Assembly (NCBI GenBank): GCA_964429355.1
Contig: CAYSCH010000336.1
Span: 1-10,244 of the forward strand
Source of the DNA: JAAYAY01 sp964429355
Lineage (GTDB): Bacteria; Planctomycetota; Planctomycetia; Pirellulales; Thermoguttaceae
Length of the DNA: 10,244 nucleotides
Direction of reading: 5' to 3'
Position numbers and translations under genes: made by a program. The notes below the pieces were generated by a model that saw nothing but the letters and a program-made list of their open reading frames with translations, did not search any database and was not told the origin of the DNA. How positions within the stretch are numbered: the stretch's first letter is position 1; every line of letters begins with the position of its first letter. Of the stretch, positions 1-4,381 are shown piece by piece.

Positions 1-262
1 AGACGGCTCGGTTTGCTGCACACCGTTGGCAGCGAAGGCCGGCCGAGGGCAATCAGGAATAACGCAGATCGACAAAACTAGATGCGTCCGATGCGTCCCC
101 GTTTCGAGTCTCAGTTGGCAGCTCCCGCTCGTACTCGCTGCAAGAATCAAAATTGCCTTCCCCCTTTTCGACGCCTTCTTCTTTTCAAGCAATGTTCCAA
201 TCGCCTTGGTTTCGTCCACATCCAATTTCGGCAACGGGTGGGTTTGAAACTTGCCAACGACA
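1..262. other. Left-edge region with no recognisable gene
   Basis: No reading frame here gives a protein I can assign. Short frames on both strands read as low-complexity, Arg/Pro/Ser-rich translations typical of non-coding GC-rich DNA. The only local structure is a 9-bp tandem duplication, gatgcgtcc twice, at 81-98. There is no tRNA cloverleaf or rRNA-like stretch. It is probably intergenic sequence downstream of the minus-strand mutase gene. Confidence 0.5.
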
Positions 263-394
263 CCCCCGCATTAGCGGGGGCGGCGTTGCCTGAAGAAACG
301 CCCCCGGCATCCGGAAGCGCGGGGCAAGCCCACGGGGCTATCCGTGCGATGGCGGAGGTGTTTTGGGGAAGGCAGGCTGAAGCCTGGACTCCAA
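263..394. repeat. Cluster of five short palindromes (REP-like or structured intergenic element)
   Basis: Five hairpin-capable inverted repeats lie almost end to end. They are: cccccgc/gcggggg with loop atta (263-280); ggcgtt/aacgcc with a 9-nt loop (282-302); ccgg/ccgg around cat (304-314); agccc/gggct with a 3-nt loop (327-339); and caggct/agcctg with a 2-nt loop (373-386). The last can be extended outward by ttgggg/ctccaa, with one G-T pair, to 363-394. The cluster starts 16 nt beyond the stop codon of the minus-strand mutase, so it would lie in that gene's 3' untranslated RNA. None of the stems is followed by a T-run on either strand, so classical intrinsic termination is not supported. 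It resembles interspersed repetitive palindromic elements; that interpretation is inference, the pairings are visible. Confidence 0.55.
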
Positions 395-409
395 CAAGCG
401 CGGCTGTCT

Positions 410-1756
410 TCATGAGACGGTCGCAAGGACCTCTGCGGCCTGGCGGCAGAGTTCATCGGCGGTGGTCCGATCGGGCGCCTCGGCAATGGCCCGGACGATG
501 GGCTCCGTGTTGCTGGGGCGGACAAGGAGCCAGCGATCGGGCCAGTCGAGGCGCAGCCCGTCCATCCGATCGGCCGTGGCGTCGGCGAAACGGGCAGTGA
601 GGGCGTCAACGGCCGAGGCGACTTTGTCGGCCGACAATTGGATCTTCGTCTTCACGATTTCGTAGCGCGGCAGTTCGTCGGCCAGCCGAGCCAAGGGCAG
701 TTGGCGGGCGGCCATGGCGGCGAGCACCTGGGCCATGCCGACGAAGCTATCGCGGACAAGTCCGACCTCGGGGTCGATGGGGCCGCCGTTTCCCTCCCCG
801 CCGAAGACGGCACGATTGGCGAGCATGCAATCGACGACGTTGGCTTCGCCCACTGCGGACCGGTAATAGGGGACCCCGTATTTCTCGGCAATGTCCTCGG
901 TCATGCGGCTTGTGGCGCAGTTGGCAACGACGGGCCCTTTGCGGGTCGAGAGGACGTGGTTTGCGCAGATTGCCAGCGTATACTCTTCGCCCACGTAGCG
1001 GCCGTCAGCGTCGATGAGGGCCAGGCGATCGGCATCCGGATCCTGGCAGAATCCAACGTCGACGCCCAGTTTCTGGACCTGGGGGAGAACGGAAGCCAGG
1101 TTCTCGGCCGTTGGCTCGGGGGGATATTCAAACTGTCCGTCGGGTTTTCCGCCGATGAGTGTGACCTTACAGCCGAGCGACTTGAGGAGCCGCTCTCCGA
1201 GGAGGCTGCCCGCCCCGTGATTCGAACTGAGGAGCACGCTGAACCGGCAGTTGCGAATGGCTTCTGCATCGACGGTGCCAAGCACGGCCTGGAGGTGGTC
1301 GGCATGGGGATCGTCGACCGGGAGATTCTGCCCGAGTCGGTCGTGGGAAACCCAGTCTGCCGCACCCTTCCTGTAACGTTCGAGCACCGCCCGTCCGGGT
1401 TCGGCGGGAATGACGCGGCCTGCGGCGGAAAAGAGTTTGATACCGTTGTATTGGGGGGGGTTGTGACTGGCCGAGATCTGGATCCCGCCTGCGGCTCGGG
1501 CGCGGCGGACGAGAACGCCGGTGGTGGGCGTTGCGGCGACAGAGCCGTCGATGGTGGTACGGCCAACGGCATGGAGGCCGGCCATGACGGCCTCAGCGAC
1601 CATGTTGCCGGTAGCCCGTCCGTCGCGAGTGACAACGAAAGGGCCCTCCGGGGCGCCGGCGGAGAAGGCGGTCACGTAGCGGATGGCCACTTCGGGAGTG
1701 AGGGTTTCGCCTACAATTCCGCGAAGCCCGGATACGCTGATGATCAATTCCGCCAC
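410..1756 (-). CDS. glmM: Phosphoglucosamine mutase / phosphomannomutase family enzyme (GlmM-like)
   Basis: This cytoplasmic alpha-D-phosphohexomutase has 448 residues, the normal family length. GlmM converts glucosamine-6-phosphate to glucosamine-1-phosphate for UDP-GlcNAc, peptidoglycan and LPS synthesis. All four active-site loops are visible: the catalytic phosphoserine loop SASHNPP (Ser97), the metal loop DPDADR (Asp239, Asp241, Asp243), the sugar loop GGEGNGG (319-325) and the phosphate-binding loop RPSNTEP (413-419). The N-terminal SGLRGIVGE segment is also typical. The sugar loop GEGNGG, rather than the GEQSGH of standard bacterial GlmM, and SNTEP rather than SGTEP resemble archaeal-type GlmM/phosphomannomutases, so substrate choice (GlcN, Man or Glc phosphate) is not settled by sequence. 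The start codon is GTG at 1754-1756, preceded by GGAG (minus-strand reading of 1765-1768) at 8-nt spacing. The gene is divergent from a second mutase at 2323. Family certain; symbol likely. Confidence 0.9.
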   Translation of the reverse strand: MAELIISVSGLRGIVGETLTPEVAIRYVTAFSAGAPEGPFVVTRDGRATGNMVAEAVMAGLHAVGRTTIDGSVAATPTTGVLVRRARAAGGIQISASHNPPQYNGIKLFSAAGRVIPAEPGRAVLERYRKGAADWVSHDRLGQNLPVDDPHADHLQAVLGTVDAEAIRNCRFSVLLSSNHGAGSLLGERLLKSLGCKVTLIGGKPDGQFEYPPEPTAENLASVLPQVQKLGVDVGFCQDPDADRLALIDADGRYVGEEYTLAICANHVLSTRKGPVVANCATSRMTEDIAEKYGVPYYRSAVGEANVVDCMLANRAVFGGEGNGGPIDPEVGLVRDSFVGMAQVLAAMAARQLPLARLADELPRYEIVKTKIQLSADKVASAVDALTARFADATADRMDGLRLDWPDRWLLVRPSNTEPIVRAIAEAPDRTTADELCRQAAEVLATVS

Positions 1757-1764
1757 AACTGGAA

Positions 1765-1768
1765 CTCC
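1765..1768 (-). promoter_or_regulatory. Shine-Dalgarno GGAG for the glmM-like gene
   Basis: On the minus strand GGAG lies 8 nt before the GTG codon at 1754-1756. This supports GTG as the true start; the protein then begins MAELIISVSGLRG, matching where the family's N-terminal loop normally lies. Confidence 0.55.
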
Positions 1769-1866
1769 GTGAGACTGGTGTGCTGGTCGTTTTCAGGCTC
1801 CCCATCCGACCGTGCGTCGCGGGGATGGGGCGGCGCCTGGGCTCGCTTGCGTTTCGGGTCGGTGCG

Positions 1867-1896
1867 CATTGTTTCTTACAATGGGAAAGTATAGCA
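1867..1896 (-). promoter_or_regulatory. Candidate extended -10 promoter with overlapping 17-bp palindrome, upstream of the glmM-like gene
   Basis: The minus strand reads TGC-TATACT (1896 down to 1888), which fits the extended -10 pattern TGnTATAAT with one mismatch. No good -35 hexamer sits at 16-18 bp, as is often the case for extended -10 promoters. Immediately downstream is the perfect inverted repeat CATTGT-ttctt-ACAATG (1867-1883), 6-bp arms around 5 nt. It would lie over the predicted transcription start, about 125 nt before the GTG codon. That placement suits a repressor operator or a 5' RNA hairpin. The motif matches are visible; promoter and operator function are inferred. Confidence 0.35.
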
Positions 1897-2066
1897 CTTT
1901 GGACGGGCAACGAGACCTGAGATCGAGGAGGTTTCGAGGCGGGAGCCAGCTCGGATCGAGTGTTCCTCCACCCGCAGTCGGAGGATGGCGAGGTTACCCG
2001 CGAGGTCTGGGGGTGCCCCTAGGCTATTGCTGGGCGATCCGTCACACTATCGACTTGTTGGAGGAA
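1897..2066. other. Divergent intergenic region, left part
   Basis: Together with 1757-1896 and 2067-2322 this forms the 566-base space between the two divergent mutase genes. Beyond the promoter-like element and the 55-bp repeats I see no gene, RNA or clear motif in this section. A plus-strand open frame starting at 1812 runs through it only because the N gap removes stop codons. Confidence 0.4.
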
Positions 2067-2121
2067 GACTCTGGAGGACGCGAGTTCGAAGGGGGGCCAA
2101 ACTCTGGCGAGTTCAGCTACG
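2067..2121. repeat. 55-bp direct repeat, copy 1 (left flank of gap)
   Basis: This is identical over all 55 positions to 2222-2276 and ends exactly at the N gap. The unit is itself built from two diverged halves: ACTCTGG appears at 2068-2074 and 2101-2107, each followed by CGAGTTC (2080-2086 and 2108-2114). The second half contains the hairpin aactc-tggc-gagtt at 2100-2113. An exact match of 55 bases at both contig ends equals a common de Bruijn graph k-mer length, so the duplication may be an assembly overlap and not a genomic tandem repeat. Confidence 0.85.
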
Positions 2122-2221
2122 NNNNNNNNNNNNNNNNNNNNNNNNNNNNNNNNNNNNNNNNNNNNNNNNNNNNNNNNNNNNNNNNNNNNNNNNNNNNNNN
2201 NNNNNNNNNNNNNNNNNNNNN
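2122..2221. other. Assembly gap (100 Ns)
   Basis: Exactly 100 undetermined bases, a conventional placeholder length for a scaffold join of unknown size. Both sides carry the same 55 bases, so the true sequence may be a single repeat copy with no gap, or a longer tandem array. Confidence 0.98.
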
Positions 2222-2276
2222 GACTCTGGAGGACGCGAGTTCGAAGGGGGGCCAAACTCTGGCGAGTTCAGCTACG
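2222..2276. repeat. 55-bp direct repeat, copy 2 (right flank of gap)
   Basis: Exact copy of 2067-2121, beginning at the first base after the Ns. It lies 46 bp upstream of the second mutase start codon, so any promoter for that gene must lie in or very near the repeat. A loose GATAATAC at 2279-2286 is the only -10-like string seen between repeat and gene. Confidence 0.85.
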
Positions 2277-2322
2277 TGGATAATACGGTTACGTTTTCAA
2301 TTGCATTAACGGGTTTGGGTGA

Positions 2323-4152
2323 ATGATGTCCAAAGCAGAAAAGACGTTTGACCGCGTCGCGGCACTGGCTGCGTTGGAGACGGCGGCTGGGCTGGGCAAG
2401 CTTTCCGGTGGCGCCGTGGAGAATCTACGGAGCTGGCTGAGCGAGGATCGGTACCGCAAATACGGATCGCAGATTGTCGAGCACATGGAAGCGGGCAAGT
2501 GGAAGGAGCTCGACGACGCGTTCGTAACGATCATTCCCTTCGGGACGGGGGGACGCCGGGGCCGGATGTATCCGATCGGCAGCAACATGATCAACGAGCG
2601 GACGATCGGCGAGAGCGCCCAGGGGCTGGCCCAGTACGTTCTGGAAGCGACCGGCAAGACGCAACCGGGAGCCGCCATTGCCTACGACACGCGGCACAGG
2701 TCGCGGGAGTTTGCGGAGCTTTGCGCCGGGATCTTTGCCGAGGCGGGTTTCCAGGTCTGGTTCCTCGACGGGATTCGCAGCACGCCGGAATTGTCGTTTG
2801 CCGTCCGCTACAAGGACTGCGATTGCGGGATCATGGTCACGGCGAGCCACAATCCGCCCAGCGACAATGCGGTCAAGGCCTACTGGTCGACGGGGGGCCA
2901 GCTTCTGCCGCCGCACGACAAGCGGGTGATCGAGCGGGTGATGAGCGTGCAGGAGATACCGCAGGTCGACTTCCAGAAGCATGTCGACTCCGGGGCAATT
3001 CGAATGTGCAGCGAGGAGGTCGACAAGGCATTTCGCGAGGCGGTGGCCGCCCAGAGCCATCCGGGCCCGCGGGAGCTGAAGATCCTGTATTCGCCCCTGC
3101 ATGGGGTGGGGCGGACAGCGGTGGAGCCGGCCCTGGCAGCGGCCGGGTTCACCGACGTGGAGGTCTACGGGCCCCACGCCGAGCCGAGCGGGGATTTTCC
3201 CAATGTACCCAAGCACGTATCGAACCCCGAGAATACGGCGGTATTCGATACCATGATCGAGTATGCCAAGACGGAAGGACACGACCTGATCCTGGCAACC
3301 GACCCGGACTGCGATCGCGTGGGCTGCGCCGTGCCGGTCTCGAGGCAGCCGGGCGCCCCGTGGACCACGTTGACGGGAAACCAGATCGGGGCATTGCTGA
3401 CCGACTATCTGCTGGAGGTGGCCAAGGTTTCGGGCAAGCTGACTCCGGAACACTACGTGGTCAAGACGCTGGTCACCACGGAACTGATGCGCCGGATTGC
3501 CGACAGCTACGGTGTGCGGACGATCGGCGAGTTGCTGGTGGGGTTCAAGTGGATCGGCGGAGTGATGGAGCAGGAAGATGTGAGCAAGTTCGTGCTGGGG
3601 GCTGAGGAATCGTACGGGTTCCTGGTCGGGCCGCATGCCCGTGACAAGGACGCGGCGGTGGCCTCGATGCTGCTTGCGGAACTGGCGGCGAGGCTCAAGG
3701 CGCAGGGGCAAACGCTGGCGGAGAAGTTCGACGGCCTGTGCCGGACGCACGGTTGCCATGTGGAACGAACGGTTTCGGTCACGATGCCGGGGGCGGAGGG
3801 GATGGAGCGGATGAAGGAGGTGATGGCAGCTTGCCGCGCGAATCCTCCCAAACAGATGGCCGGGTTCGACATTGTCGAGGTGCGGGACTACCTGGCCGAT
3901 GCCGCCGGCACGCTCTACCGATACAGCGATGCGGAGGTGGCGCTCAAGGGCGATCTGGTCATGCTGGGACTGGCGGCGGAGGGAAACTATGTGGCGGTCC
4001 GTCCGTCGGGAACGGAGCCGAAGGTGAAGTTCTACATGTTTGCCTACGCGCCGCCGGCCGAGAGCCAGGATGTTGCGGCCGGCCGTCAGGTGCTCCAGGA
4101 GCGGCTGGACCGGTTGGAGGCGGATCTGCGGAAGTTTGCGGGGGTGGAGTGA
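2323..4152 (+). CDS. Phospho-sugar mutase (phosphoglucomutase/phosphomannomutase, PgcA/PGM2 type)
   Basis: A 609-residue cytoplasmic alpha-D-phosphohexomutase of the longer subfamily (PgcA/PGM2, usually about 560-620 residues). It would interconvert glucose-1-phosphate and glucose-6-phosphate and possibly the mannose or ribose equivalents, linking glycolysis to glycogen, trehalose and nucleotide-sugar synthesis. Visible motifs are the N-terminal phosphate loop FGTGGRRG (73-80), the catalytic loop TASHNPP (Ser175), the metal loop DPDCDR (Asp327, Asp329, Asp331), GFKWIGG (408-414), the sugar loop GAEESYGF (426-433) and the phosphate loop RPSGTEPKVKFY (560-571). All key residues are present, so the enzyme should be active. 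Two ATG codons stand in tandem (2323, 2326) and no convincing Shine-Dalgarno precedes them, so either could be used. It is divergent from the GlmM-like gene. The motifs do not decide substrate preference. Confidence 0.93.
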   Translation: MMSKAEKTFDRVAALAALETAAGLGKLSGGAVENLRSWLSEDRYRKYGSQIVEHMEAGKWKELDDAFVTIIPFGTGGRRGRMYPIGSNMINERTIGESAQGLAQYVLEATGKTQPGAAIAYDTRHRSREFAELCAGIFAEAGFQVWFLDGIRSTPELSFAVRYKDCDCGIMVTASHNPPSDNAVKAYWSTGGQLLPPHDKRVIERVMSVQEIPQVDFQKHVDSGAIRMCSEEVDKAFREAVAAQSHPGPRELKILYSPLHGVGRTAVEPALAAAGFTDVEVYGPHAEPSGDFPNVPKHVSNPENTAVFDTMIEYAKTEGHDLILATDPDCDRVGCAVPVSRQPGAPWTTLTGNQIGALLTDYLLEVAKVSGKLTPEHYVVKTLVTTELMRRIADSYGVRTIGELLVGFKWIGGVMEQEDVSKFVLGAEESYGFLVGPHARDKDAAVASMLLAELAARLKAQGQTLAEKFDGLCRTHGCHVERTVSVTMPGAEGMERMKEVMAACRANPPKQMAGFDIVEVRDYLADAAGTLYRYSDAEVALKGDLVMLGLAAEGNYVAVRPSGTEPKVKFYMFAYAPPAESQDVAAGRQVLQERLDRLEADLRKFAGVE

Positions 4153-4381
4153 GAGGGGAAAACGAGAATGATGAATGTCGAAATTCGAATGACGAAAGGA
4201 TGACGAAGGGCGAATGACTTCCGGCAGTACGTTACTATCGTTTGGTGGCGGCCGAAGGCATCATGCCCGGGCCTGTCGATGACGTCTTGTTTACCAGCAC
4301 GCGTGACGCCGTCGTTCCTTCGGCGCTGTGCGAATCATGCAAGGTTATTTATCCGGTGCTTCAAACGGTTGCGGCATTTGA
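4153..4381. other. Convergent intergenic region between mutase and peptidase
   Basis: This 229-base spacer lies between two genes ending toward each other. The left part (4171-4217) is a degenerate repeat described separately. A bulged hairpin is possible around cgccg/cggcg with a 9-nt loop (4307-4325), with weaker outer pairing gcac/gtgc. It has no T-run on either side and is at best a weak candidate for a bidirectional terminator. No gene is seen. Confidence 0.4.
4171..4217. repeat. Degenerate short tandem repeat of an atgacgaa-type unit
   Basis: Two adjacent 11-mers, atgacgaaagg (4189-4199) and atgacgaaggg (4200-4210), differ at one base. They are preceded by the related atgaatgtcgaaattcgaatgac, which contains the inverted repeat tcgaa-a-ttcga (4178-4188), and followed by a further partial copy, cgaatgac (4211-4218). 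The stretch is AT-richer than the coding DNA. It begins right after the mutase stop codon and looks like an intergenic repeat, not coding sequence. Confidence 0.5.

Noticed and set aside
26..247. 73-residue plus-strand open frame at the left edge
   Set aside because: It has no domain, no convincing ribosome binding site, and a composition like random GC-rich DNA.
263..280. Intrinsic terminator for the GlmM-like gene
   Set aside because: The stem is strong but no T-run follows it on the minus strand, so I list it only within the palindrome cluster.
638..1894. 418-residue plus-strand open frame opposite the GlmM-like gene
   Set aside because: It is antisense to a gene with complete active-site motifs, has no recognisable domain, and is Gly/Asp/Ala/Val-rich as expected from a shadow frame in GC-rich DNA.
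2067..2276. CRISPR-like reading of the duplicated 55-mer
   Set aside because: Only two copies exist, the spacer is Ns, the unit is too long for a usual CRISPR repeat and no cas gene is present.
1812..2309. Open frames running through the N gap
   Set aside because: They stay open only because Ns cannot encode stop codons; the translated flanks have no similarity to known proteins.
2425..3759. 444-residue minus-strand open frame opposite the second mutase
   Set aside because: It is an Arg/Leu/His-rich translation with no domain, fully overlapped by a gene with all four mutase loops.
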